The notes below the pieces were generated by a model, which was given only the letters and a program-made list of their open reading frames with translations, ran no database searches and was not told the DNA's origin. A DNA stretch of 13,122 nucleotides from contig WRFW01000202.1 in NCBI GenBank assembly GCA_009787435.1, positions 1 through 13,122 of the forward strand, in the 5' to 3' direction. Origin of the DNA: Defluviitaleaceae bacterium. Its GTDB lineage: Bacteria; Bacillota; Clostridia; Lachnospirales; UBA5962. The translations under genes were made by a program, and so were the position numbers. Shown here piece by piece: positions 1 through 4,982 of this stretch; position 1 is the first letter of the stretch, and each line of letters opens with the position of its first letter.

Positions 1-187
1 TAAATTGTGTATTATCATACCATTGGCTATGATACATAAAACTTGCTGTGTAATATTCGCTAGGTATTCTTTGAAAAGAACTATTAGCGACTGCTATATT
101 AGTGAAAGGCAAAAAACTAGTAACAAAAATTGTGATTGAAAGAATTATAGATATAAGCCTTTTTAGTGCTGTTTGTTTGTGGTTCAT
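1..187 (-). CDS. Secreted protein, N-terminal part only (gene runs off the left edge)
   Basis: Only the first 62 codons are visible. The ATG at 187 has a strong ribosome site (AGGAGG near 193-198) five bases upstream. The N-terminus is a clear Sec signal peptide: basic start (MNHKQTALKR), hydrophobic core (LISIILSITIFVTSFLPF), then a type I cleavage site after AVA, about residue 34. The visible mature part (NSSFQRIPSEYYTASF and onward) matches no family I recognise. The gene has its own extended -10 promoter and a ~170-nt structured leader, so it is controlled separately from the regulator gene upstream. Its job cannot be judged from this fragment; the export prediction is the only firm statement. 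Confidence 0.75.
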   Translation of the reverse strand, partial: MNHKQTALKRLISIILSITIFVTSFLPFTNIAVANSSFQRIPSEYYTASFMYHSQWYDNTQF

Positions 188-359
188 TTTTTCCTCCTTT
201 TTCAAATTGGGTATCTTTAAAAACTCCCTCTGGTCGTTTTTAGCTTACTCTTGAAAAGCCCGAAGAACGGGCTATCTTTAACGCACCTTTCAAAAAACTT
301 AGCAGTTTTTAGAGGTGCTTAATTCAAGATTATTTTCAAGATTATTTTGGTATATTATA
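188..359 (-). promoter_or_regulatory. Long structured 5' leader RNA upstream of the secreted protein (riboswitch-like, class unknown)
   Basis: Between the predicted transcription start (~359) and the ATG (187) lie about 170 nt that fold into three local hairpins on the minus-strand RNA. The first pairs 313-318 with 283-288 (GCACCU/AGGUGC) and contains an inner 7-bp helix (304-310 with 293-299). The second is a GC-rich hairpin (268-272 with 258-262, GCCCG/CGGGC). The third pairs 236-242 with 218-224 (UAAAAAC/GUUUUUA) around a purine-rich loop. I see no intrinsic terminator inside the leader, so any control would more likely act on translation or stability. I could not match it to the c-di-GMP, SAM, lysine, TPP, FMN, cobalamin or T-box consensus. 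Confidence 0.5.
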
Positions 360-365
360 AGTAGG

Positions 366-394
366 ATTTTACCATAAATTTTTCAGTTTGTAAA
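366..394 (-). promoter_or_regulatory. Sigma-A type promoter with extended -10
   Basis: On the minus strand TTTACA (389-394) is followed by a 17-bp spacer and TAAAAT (366-371), with TG one base before the -10 (extended -10). The predicted start is near 359. It would transcribe the structured leader and the secreted protein gene at 1-187. Confidence 0.7.
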
Positions 395-426
395 GTGGGT
401 TTTTAAGCCATTTATAGCAATGAACC

Positions 427-455
427 TTTGCTTTGATTTGCTTTGATTTGCTTTA
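427..455. repeat. Short tandem repeat CTTTGATTTG
   Basis: The 10-mer CTTTGATTTG occurs twice head to tail (431-440, 441-450) and continues partly on both sides (CCTTTG before, CTTTA after). It lies between a terminator and a promoter, with no evident coding role. Confidence 0.6.
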
Positions 456-482
456 TAAAAATAAAGAGCTGTGCAGCTCTTT
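455..482 (-). terminator. Intrinsic terminator of the HTH regulator gene
   Basis: A near-perfect hairpin AAAGAGCT-GTGC-AGCTCTTT (463-482) is followed in the minus-strand direction by a U-rich tract (UUUAUUUUUAU). It lies 33 nt after the stop of the regulator gene (515-1492). Confidence 0.8.
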
Positions 483-514
483 AAATTTTAACTTTGTTTT
501 AAGATACTAGATTA

Positions 515-1492
515 TCAAACAACTTTTTTAATATTTTTTCTATTTTTGCCAAGGCAAAGCTCATCGAGAGAAATAGACAATATTTTAGATATTTTTATTA
601 GTGTACTAGTTGGGATGTTAATTTCACCCCTTTCTATACCATATACATAACTATCGGTATAGTCTAATAAGTCCATAAACTCGCCAATGCTAATACCTAA
701 TTTTTCACGGCGTTTCGTTATATTATCGCCTATAAATATACTATTTTGCTCTTCATTAAGTTCAAAATCTGGATGGTCGCTGCAAATAGCAACTTCTTCT
801 CTCATAGTCTTATGTAGCTGCCTATCCTTCGTATCTTTAATAAGAGCTAGATTTTTAGTTACTTCATCTGAATTTTTATTCCAAAGGGCTATTCTTATTA
901 ATATCATTAGCTTATATTTATAAGATTTTTCGCCCTCAATATCGCATATTTTTAAAGCTTCTTGACTATGGTGTTTAAAAAGCCTTTCTAAATTTTTGTA
1001 TCTTTCTTTATTTTCTATATCATCAACATCAAAAAATTTTGATTGTAAAAACCTAATCAAAATATTTGAATGAATATTATAATTAGACTTGTTAACTGCT
1101 TCTTTATCTTTATGAAGCTTTATAGCTTCAAAAGCGTTATTTGCAAACTCATTAGCTTCTTCAAAAGTTGCTGTATAAGAAACAACCAATCCCGCAATAC
1201 GTATATCATAATTATCCCACTTTTTAAAATTAAGATAATTAAGCCTCTGTATAATAGGATCTGCTATCAAATAAAGATTTTTTAAATCAACTCGCTCATA
1301 ATTTTTTCTATATATTTCAAAAATACGCAAAATATCTAACAAGCGTGGCGTGCTTTCGCCTAAATCTCTAAAATATTTGTTTATTTTATTTTCTAAAACT
1401 GAAATCTTTTGTAACTCAACCTTAGTGTTAGCTATAGATTTTGGAAGTTTATTTAAAATTTCAAGCTCTAAACTGCTTATTTCTAATCCCAT
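515..1492 (-). CDS. Cytoplasmic regulator: helical (possibly TPR-like) N-terminal region with C-terminal Cro/CI (XRE) HTH
   Basis: The protein has 325 residues. Residues about 255-316 (NITKRREKLG through SLDELCLGKN) form a typical XRE/Cro-CI helix-turn-helix, with the SxxYVYGIERGEINIPTSTLIKISKIL pattern split around its recognition helix. The first ~250 residues are predicted to be all helical and rich in Leu, Lys and Asn, resembling the TPR-like sensor half of peptide-binding RRNPP regulators, but the order is reversed because those carry the HTH first. There is no signal peptide or membrane span. The ATG at 1492 is the earliest possible start, since an in-frame TGA lies one codon upstream. 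It overlaps the end of micropeptide 1 by 10 nt (ATGGGATTAG), which suggests translational coupling. The first ~12 codons belong to the tandem repeat. Inference: it senses one or more of the encoded peptides. HTH is secure; ligand and targets are unknown. Confidence 0.8.
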   Translation of the reverse strand: MGLEISSLELEILNKLPKSIANTKVELQKISVLENKINKYFRDLGESTPRLLDILRIFEIYRKNYERVDLKNLYLIADPIIQRLNYLNFKKWDNYDIRIAGLVVSYTATFEEANEFANNAFEAIKLHKDKEAVNKSNYNIHSNILIRFLQSKFFDVDDIENKERYKNLERLFKHHSQEALKICDIEGEKSYKYKLMILIRIALWNKNSDEVTKNLALIKDTKDRQLHKTMREEVAICSDHPDFELNEEQNSIFIGDNITKRREKLGISIGEFMDLLDYTDSYVYGIERGEINIPTSTLIKISKILSISLDELCLGKNRKNIKKVV

Positions 1493-1542
1493 GAATCACC
1501 GTCAACAGATGCCCAATTTGGCTGTATTTTTATAATCCTCAT
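1483..1542 (-). CDS. Micropeptide 1 of the repeat array (19 aa), overlapping the regulator start
   Basis: The ORF reads MRIIKIQPNWASVDGDSWD and stops at TAG. The ribosome site is AGGATGGG just upstream; an in-frame ATG at 1551 would add three residues (MGI). It shares IIKIQP-W-GDSWD with micropeptides 2 and 3 but has Ala-Ser-Val where they have aromatic/Trp-Asp, so it is the most diverged copy. There is no hydrophobic export signal. Its stop overlaps the regulator ATG by 10 nt, so its translation probably feeds initiation of the regulator. It could be an intracellular ligand, a pheromone precursor with unusual export, or a coupling leader peptide. Confidence 0.6.
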   Translation of the reverse strand: MRIIKIQPNWASVDGDSWD

Positions 1543-1588
1543 TATTCCCATCCTTTTTCTAAAATCTCTTACTCTAAACTGCTTTTTT

Positions 1589-1645
1589 CTAGTCCCATGA
1601 ATCTCCACTATCCCAAGACCAACTAGGCTGTATTTTTATAATCAT
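1589..1645 (-). CDS. Micropeptide 2 of the repeat array (18 aa)
   Basis: The ORF reads MIIKIQPSWSWDSGDSWD. The ribosome site AAAGGACGGGAA lies just upstream of the ATG at 1645. The preceding short ORF (stop at 1648-1650) ends within three bases of this start, which would allow re-initiation by the same ribosome. The TAG stop overlaps a relic regulator start at 1598 that ends after nine codons. Compared with micropeptide 3, several differences are synonymous third-base changes (AGT/AGC, GAC/GAT), which suggests that the peptide itself is maintained. Confidence 0.6.
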   Translation of the reverse strand: MIIKIQPSWSWDSGDSWD

Positions 1646-1694
1646 TTTTATTCCCGTCCTTTTTCTAAAATTTCAAACTCTAAACTGCTTATTT

Positions 1695-1754
1695 CTAATC
1701 CCATAAATCTCCATCATCCCAATACCAGCTAGGCTGTATTTTTATAATCCCCAT
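1695..1754 (-). CDS. Micropeptide 3 of the repeat array (19 aa), first in transcription order
   Basis: The ORF reads MGIIKIQPSWYWDDGDLWD. It has the best ribosome site of the three (AGGGAGG, seven bases before the ATG at 1754). It has three Trp and a Tyr in the last ten residues and an acidic C-terminus, unlike Sec-exported pheromone precursors, which carry a hydrophobic leader. The 108 bp upstream, back to the PepSY-like gene, contain no terminator and only a weak possible promoter (TATTAT near 1821-1826 with a poor -35). The array may therefore be read through from the upstream genes. Confidence 0.6.
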   Translation of the reverse strand: MGIIKIQPSWYWDDGDLWD

Positions 1755-1862
1755 AGTTATTTCCTCCCTATTCCTAAAATTCCTTACTCTAAAATGCTTA
1801 TTTCTTTATCTTGCAAAGTGCGTATAATATTAGTTTCTTATTAAAATATTGGATTTATTAAT

Positions 1863-2243
1863 TCAATGCGTTGGGATAGGTCTAAATCTATCTGAACCAT
1901 GAACATAAAGCCTATGCATCTCTCCGGTTACGGCATTTACCGGAACTGTATACATAAGAATTCCCTCGCTATTTCTTATAGAAACATCGTAAAGCAACAT
2001 ACCATCTTCCATAATGAGAATAGCATCAGAAAATCCATCTGGAATAAAAAACTCTCTATTTACAATTGATATAGCTTCCCCCATAGTTATATGAGGTATG
2101 AAAGGGTTTGCTGTTTGTATTAAACTTAAACGAACATTAATCTGAATATAAAAGGCTAAAATTAATGCTAAAATAAGAAAAAATAAAACTGGAACCGAAA
2201 TTAATAAGCCTAATTTAAGTTTTTTGCTATTTAAGTTTATCAT
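1863..2243 (-). CDS. Small membrane-anchored PepSY-like protein
   Basis: The protein has 126 residues with one strong N-terminal membrane span (about residues 10-34, LGLLISVPVLFFLILALILAF) after a Lys-rich cytoplasmic end, then an extracytoplasmic domain. That domain resembles PepSY: a helix ending ...GEAISIVNREF, then strands LYDVSIRNSEGILMYTVPVNAVTGEM, where the VxAxTGEM ending is the usual PepSY signature. PepSY domains are thought to bind or inhibit peptides and peptidases outside the membrane. There is no ribosome site before the ATG at 2243; instead ATGA overlaps the stop of the 34-aa peptide, so translation is coupled. A role in handling or sensing the secreted peptide is inferred. The fold assignment is moderate and the function open. 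Confidence 0.7.
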   Translation of the reverse strand: MINLNSKKLKLGLLISVPVLFFLILALILAFYIQINVRLSLIQTANPFIPHITMGEAISIVNREFFIPDGFSDAILIMEDGMLLYDVSIRNSEGILMYTVPVNAVTGEMHRLYVHGSDRFRPIPTH

Positions 2244-2344
2244 CTAACAGGTGAAACTTGAAATATTCTAGCATAAGGTGTAGCTGTTGATATGCTTGCC
2301 ATTATAGCTACAACAGTTTTTTTCATGAATTTTTTCTTATTCAT
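2240..2344 (-). CDS. Short secreted-type peptide precursor (34 aa)
   Basis: The ATG at 2344 follows a ribosome site (AGGGGGATTAGGAAA). The product starts MNKKKFMKKTVVAIMAS, a basic N-region and a short hydrophobic core, then ISTATPYA and the tail RIFQVSPVR. A signal peptidase I site after PYA would release the nonapeptide RIFQVSPVR. Basic head, hydrophobic core and a 5-10 residue product is the design of Phr-type and other Gram-positive export-import pheromones, but I recognise no known family member. Its TGA overlaps the ATG of the PepSY-like gene (ATGA), making the two a unit. The hydrophobic core is short for a signal peptide, so secretion is probable rather than certain. Confidence 0.65.
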   Translation of the reverse strand: MNKKKFMKKTVVAIMASISTATPYARIFQVSPVR

Positions 2345-2432
2345 TTTCCTAATCCCCCTCATATAAGCAAATTTAAGTTTATATAAATTACTCTACACTT
2401 TATATTTTTTGTTTAGTACATAAGAATACTAA

Positions 2433-2493
2433 GCAAAATTCAAAAATTTTTACAAATAATAAAAAGTTCACTCCAAAATTTTTGAATTTATGC
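2433..2493. repeat. Long inverted repeat, possible operator or hairpin
   Basis: AAATTCAAAAATTTT (2436-2450) and AAAATTTTTGAATTT (2475-2489) are perfect 15-bp inverted arms around 24 bases. The match extends imperfectly to GC at both outer ends. It could be a binding site for a dimeric regulator (the adjacent AbrB-like protein is a candidate) or a weak cruciform. Without a GC-rich stem it makes a poor terminator. Confidence 0.55.
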
Positions 2494-2594
2494 TAATAAT
2501 TATAGCATATTTAATATTTTTTTGCAAGCAATTTTTAAAATAAAAAAATAAAACTAGCTAAAAATATGCATTTCAAAGCATTGAAGTAATAGAG

Positions 2595-2623
2595 GTTTTC
2601 TATAAACCGCATTATGATATACT
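2595..2623 (+). promoter_or_regulatory. Extended -10 promoter of the AbrB-like gene
   Basis: TATACT (2618-2623) is preceded by TGA, giving TGnTATACT. The -35 (GTTTTC, about 2595-2600) is poor, as is common for extended -10 promoters. A small inverted repeat GGTTT-TCTAT-AAACC (2594-2608) overlaps the -35 and could be an operator. Confidence 0.5.
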
Positions 2624-2668
2624 TAAAGTGTAATAAAAATTAAAAACTACATTGGAGGTAAATAAAAA

Positions 2669-2974
2669 ATGAAAATAGAAAAATTAAACGACTTGGGATT
2701 AATAAAATTACCTGAGGAACGCCTTAAATTTGGATACTTAGCAGGCACTAACGTTGAAATTAGCATTGAAAGTGAAAAAATAATTTTAACTAAAACAGAA
2801 AAAAGCATAGATTTTGAAGATAAAAATTCTTTAATATGTAATATTGACGAGCTAGGAAGAGTGCACATAAGAAGCGAACTTCGAGAAAAATTATTTTTCA
2901 AACACGGCGATAATATTCAATTTGAAATTAATAATGATAGTATAATTATGGCTAAATTCTCAGCTCAAAATTAA
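2669..2974 (+). CDS. Tandem AbrB/SpoVT-domain DNA-binding protein
   Basis: The protein has 101 residues made of two copies of the ~45-residue swapped-hairpin domain. Copy 1 (about 3-45) contains LNDLGLIKLPEERLK, then GTNVEISIESEKIILTKTE. Copy 2 (about 57-97) contains IDELGRVHIRSELREKL, then GDNIQFEINNDSIIMAKF. Classical AbrB and SpoVT supply one such domain per chain and dimerise; MraZ carries two. This protein is shorter than MraZ and lies in no division cluster, so a single-chain AbrB pseudo-dimer is the better call. The ribosome site TTGGAGG (2652-2658) lies ten bases before the ATG. It is monocistronic, with its own promoter and terminator, and divergent from the peptide locus, which it may control. 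The family call is good; targets are unknown. Confidence 0.8.
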   Translation: MKIEKLNDLGLIKLPEERLKFGYLAGTNVEISIESEKIILTKTEKSIDFEDKNSLICNIDELGRVHIRSELREKLFFKHGDNIQFEINNDSIIMAKFSAQN

Positions 2975-3036
2975 AAAAAGTGTAAAATTAAAAATATATA
3001 TTTTGATGTGCTAAATGCTATTTTGGCTAAATATGC

Positions 3037-3074
3037 AGATATAAAAAGCCCCTTATGAGGGGCTTTTTATATCT
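3037..3074. terminator. Bidirectional terminator between convergent genes
   Basis: Perfect 16-bp arms AGATATAAAAAGCCCC (3037-3052) and GGGGCTTTTTATATCT (3059-3074) enclose a six-base loop. The CCCC/GGGG stem followed by five T works in both directions, ending the AbrB-like gene (+) and the toxin/immunity pair (-). Confidence 0.9.
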
Positions 3075-3110
3075 AAAAAATATTGATTTAATTTTTACCT
3101 ATTAATAATC

Positions 3111-3779
3111 TTAAATAAAACCAGCCCACCAAAGGCTACATAAATATTCCAAAAATAAGTGATTTTTTTTATCTTCTCTCGTATACTCTTTATTTTTACT
3201 AGCCATAATAGAATATGAAACACAAAAAAGCTTTATAGCAAAGCTAAATATAATATTAAAATCACTGAGATTAATACCATCTTTGCTTGATAATACTAAA
3301 ACGGCTTCTCTTTTAAATCCATCTTTAGGAATACCTATTTTTAAATTTTCATCTTTAAAATATTGCAACTCTTTTTTAGACATGGAATTAATATATTTTT
3401 GATTTTGATTTTCAATTTCTAATAATTCTTGATTTTCATTTTCTGTGTACAATTCATCTAATATTTTAGGGTCGTCTATTAAATAAATAGTATGGAGGTC
3501 ATCTTTTTCAATAAAATCATCATATATTAAGCCATAAAAAGTTTTCTCTTTAACTTCTCTAGCTAAAAAATTAGATTTTAAAAACTCACCAACTTCTGTA
3601 ATTGTTGGCTTTGGAATTTGCCTAACTAAGCCTTTTTTATAAATTTTATATAACTCATTCATGAATTTATAAAATTCTTCCTCATCTTCATTTAAATATT
3701 TATATAAATAGTTTGAAGAACCTAATTTAAAAGGCTTTTCAACGAAGTTATATTTTGAAAAATAGTTTTGTTCTACCAA
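3111..3779 (-). CDS. Uncharacterised cytoplasmic protein, candidate immunity protein of the preceding toxin
   Basis: The protein has 222 residues, no signal peptide, and is acidic and rich in Lys, Glu, Asn and aromatics. A central acidic stretch (TENENQELLEIENQNQ) precedes a C-terminal half with one moderately hydrophobic segment (FNIIFSFAIKLFCVSYSIM). I recognise no family. The only sensible start is TTG at 3779, with AGGAA eight bases upstream inside the preceding gene; the first internal ATG is at about codon 39. The start lies within the last seven bases of the toxin-like gene, so the two are translationally coupled. That placement, directly after an exported toxin-like protein, is the standard position of an immunity gene. 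Immunity is inferred from context only. Confidence 0.65.
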   Translation of the reverse strand: MVEQNYFSKYNFVEKPFKLGSSNYLYKYLNEDEEEFYKFMNELYKIYKKGLVRQIPKPTITEVGEFLKSNFLAREVKEKTFYGLIYDDFIEKDDLHTIYLIDDPKILDELYTENENQELLEIENQNQKYINSMSKKELQYFKDENLKIGIPKDGFKREAVLVLSSKDGINLSDFNIIFSFAIKLFCVSYSIMASKNKEYTREDKKNHLFLEYLCSLWWAGFI

Positions 3780-4600
3780 GCTCTAGTTCCTGCAAAACCT
3801 GTACCATAAAAAGAATGACCATTATTATTACTTCGTGGAACTGGGTGAAAGTGATTAAAAAATATATCACTAGGTGAACCATTATTAACATGAGCAGGAT
3901 CCCATATTGCACCTGTTCCTGCAACAGTGCGTGCTAAAGCATGATTTCTTGACCAAACATTTCTTTCACTCCTAGGAATTGCTGTATTTCTCAAACGAGT
4001 TTGAGCAGCAGTTAAAGTTATCGAAGGTCCTATTAATAATTGACCATCACGAAGAACAGCCATAAAATGATTATATGTTCTTCTACTTAAATCATCCGTT
4101 ATAGAACTAGCTACCGCAAAAGTAACACCTCCTATAACTACAGTTAGTAGAAGCCTTATAAGTGCATTTAAAGCAGCTGCACCTAAAATAGTTCCAAGAG
4201 TTATAACAGCTCTTTCCTCTATGAAGTAACCATCTGTTTGATATGTTCTAATAAGATTTATATCATTCAATGGTTTAAAATCGTTATCTATGTCCAACTG
4301 TAGTAAAAAGCTATCTTCAAAAGTGACTTGTAAAGTTCTTGATAGGGGATTAAATACTTCTGAAACTATGATAACATAGTTATTGTAGAAATCATACGTT
4401 AAAGTTAAGGCTATACTATCGCTAGTAATTCTAAGAACAACAAAATAGTTAGTATGCTCTAAAATATAAAAATCATCTGCTAAACCCCACTCAATCAAAT
4501 CATAAATATTTGGCAAAACTTCATTTTTATTTGCGTTTAAAAAAGTAATGTTTGAAAATGAAAATATAAACACTAGAAATAAAGATAAAAGCTTCTTCAT
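3773..4600 (-). CDS. Exported toxin-like protein with C-terminal His-rich HFHP...GHSFYG domain
   Basis: The protein has 275 residues. Residues 1-24 are a Sec signal peptide (MKKLLSLFLVFIFSFSNITF, cleavage after LNA). A beta-rich middle (about 40-125) is followed by a Gly/Ala/Val hydrophobic stretch (about 131-165), then a compact C-terminal domain: YNHFMAVLRDGQLLIGPSIT (176-195), NVWSRNHALARTVA, and the His motif NHFHPVPR (249-256) with GHSFYG (261-266). The order 'visible product, LLIGPSI, NVW, HFHP, GHSFYG' recalls the C-terminal domains of secreted Gram-positive polymorphic toxins (SAR2788-like putative toxins and some LXG toxins), whose mechanism I cannot state. His250, His252 and His262 are candidate catalytic or metal residues. 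The ribosome site GGAGG lies upstream of the ATG at 4600. The gene overlaps the 222-aa gene by seven bases. The toxin call rests on motif resemblance and gene pairing. Confidence 0.65.
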   Translation of the reverse strand: MKKLLSLFLVFIFSFSNITFLNANKNEVLPNIYDLIEWGLADDFYILEHTNYFVVLRITSDSIALTLTYDFYNNYVIIVSEVFNPLSRTLQVTFEDSFLLQLDIDNDFKPLNDINLIRTYQTDGYFIEERAVITLGTILGAAALNALIRLLLTVVIGGVTFAVASSITDDLSRRTYNHFMAVLRDGQLLIGPSITLTAAQTRLRNTAIPRSERNVWSRNHALARTVAGTGAIWDPAHVNNGSPSDIFFNHFHPVPRSNNNGHSFYGTGFAGTRAW

Positions 4601-4648
4601 TTACGTAATTCCTCCAAATTTTAAATTTTTATGTACACTTAAAACTTA

Positions 4649-4677
4649 TTTGTAATCTTAAATTGACGTACGTTCAA
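4649..4677 (-). promoter_or_regulatory. Possible promoter and operator of the toxin-like operon
   Basis: On the minus strand TTGAAC (4672-4677), a 17-bp spacer and TACAAA (4649-4654) form a moderate sigma-A promoter. Its -35 sits in TTGACGTACGTTCAA (4663-4677), an almost perfect palindrome centred on CGTACG, which could be an operator. An alternative promoter just upstream is TTGCTA (4701-4706) with TTTAAT (4678-4683), also 17 bp apart; I cannot choose between them. Confidence 0.4.
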
Positions 4678-4880
4678 ATTAAAATTAAAAAATTAAATTT
4701 TAGCAACACTCTAACATAAGGATATTAAATTTAGTTAAAATATAAAGATTAAAGCTAGCAATTTGAACCCTTATTTTCAATCCATTTTTTAAAACCTTAC
4801 TGTTTAAATTATAATTTATATTTATAACAATGTCAACCATTTTTAAAACCAGATTTATAAAACGTTTTAATGCCAACCAC

Positions 4881-4909
4881 TTGCAATGTTTACTAAAAAG
4901 CTTTATAAT
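4881..4909 (+). promoter_or_regulatory. Near-consensus sigma-A promoter of cdd-ileS
   Basis: TTGCAA (4881-4886), a 17-bp spacer and a perfect TATAAT (4904-4909) predict a start near 4916, about 67 nt before the cdd ATG. The leader is too short for a T-box. Confidence 0.8.
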
Positions 4910-4982
4910 ATTAGTAAAATAAATTTCAAAAGCGAAAATCTTTTATAAAGTTAAACTCTAAAAAAAATTTACAGGTGATTAA

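Larger units (their letters stand above)
1455..1806 (-). repeat. Tandem array of ~106-bp repeats, three full units and a partial fourth, each carrying a micropeptide gene
   Basis: The marker CTCTAAA(A/C)TGCTTA recurs at about 1466, 1572, 1678 and 1787, giving periods of 106, 106 and 109 bp. Read on the minus strand, each full unit holds a ribosome site, an 18-19 codon ORF and an ATGGGA(T/C)TAG overlap followed by the regulator's first codons. Only the unit at the regulator continues into the full gene. The upstream copies of the regulator start end early (1648-1704: MGLEISSLEFEILEKGRE; 1569-1598: MGLEKSSLE). The array therefore arose by duplication of a segment spanning the peptide gene and the regulator start. 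The leftmost unit is the functional junction; the rightmost partial unit keeps only the tail of the motif. Confidence 0.9.
2345..2668. other. Divergent intergenic region between the peptide locus (-) and the AbrB-like gene (+)
   Basis: These 324 bases are very AT-rich and encode no convincing protein. They hold the ribosome site of the 34-aa peptide, a long inverted repeat (2433-2493) and the extended -10 promoter of the AbrB-like gene. For the minus strand the best promoter I find is weak: TTGAAT (2438-2443), 17-bp spacer, TGTACT (2415-2420). Its -35 falls inside the inverted repeat. Confidence 0.6.
4601..4982. other. Divergent intergenic region between the toxin-like operon (-) and cdd (+)
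   Basis: These 382 bases are about 75-80% A+T and contain no convincing ORF, tRNA or T-box. They hold the toxin operon promoter region with a near-palindrome (4663-4677) and, at the right end, the strong cdd-ileS promoter (4881-4909). I see nothing structured in the central part (about 4710-4880). Confidence 0.6.

Noticed and set aside
188..359. Leader as a known c-di-GMP, lysine or SAM riboswitch
   Set aside because: The conserved core sequences of those classes are not present; only the hairpins can be supported, so no class is named.
1070..1285. Plus-strand open frame of 71 codons inside the regulator gene
   Set aside because: It is antisense to the helical region of the regulator, Ile/Phe-rich as expected from AT-rich antisense, with no ribosome site.
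1483..1754. Micropeptides as RiPP precursors
   Set aside because: Trp/Asp-rich repeated short peptides could suggest this, but no modifying enzyme, leader peptidase or dedicated transporter is encoded in the window, so it is not claimed.
1455..1806. Tandem repeats as a CRISPR array
   Set aside because: The period is 106 bp, similarity covers the whole unit including coding parts, and there are no short identical repeats with unique spacers.
1815..1850. Promoter with TATTAT directly before the micropeptide array
   Set aside because: The -10 is fair but no acceptable -35 stands 16-18 bp upstream, so it is mentioned only as a possibility.
2647..2901. Minus-strand open frame opposite the AbrB-like gene
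   Set aside because: The plus-strand gene has a promoter, ribosome site, recognisable domains and terminator; the antisense frame has none of these.
4910..4982. T-box leader for the ileS operon
   Set aside because: The leader is only ~67 nt and has no recognisable T-box sequence or terminator hairpin.
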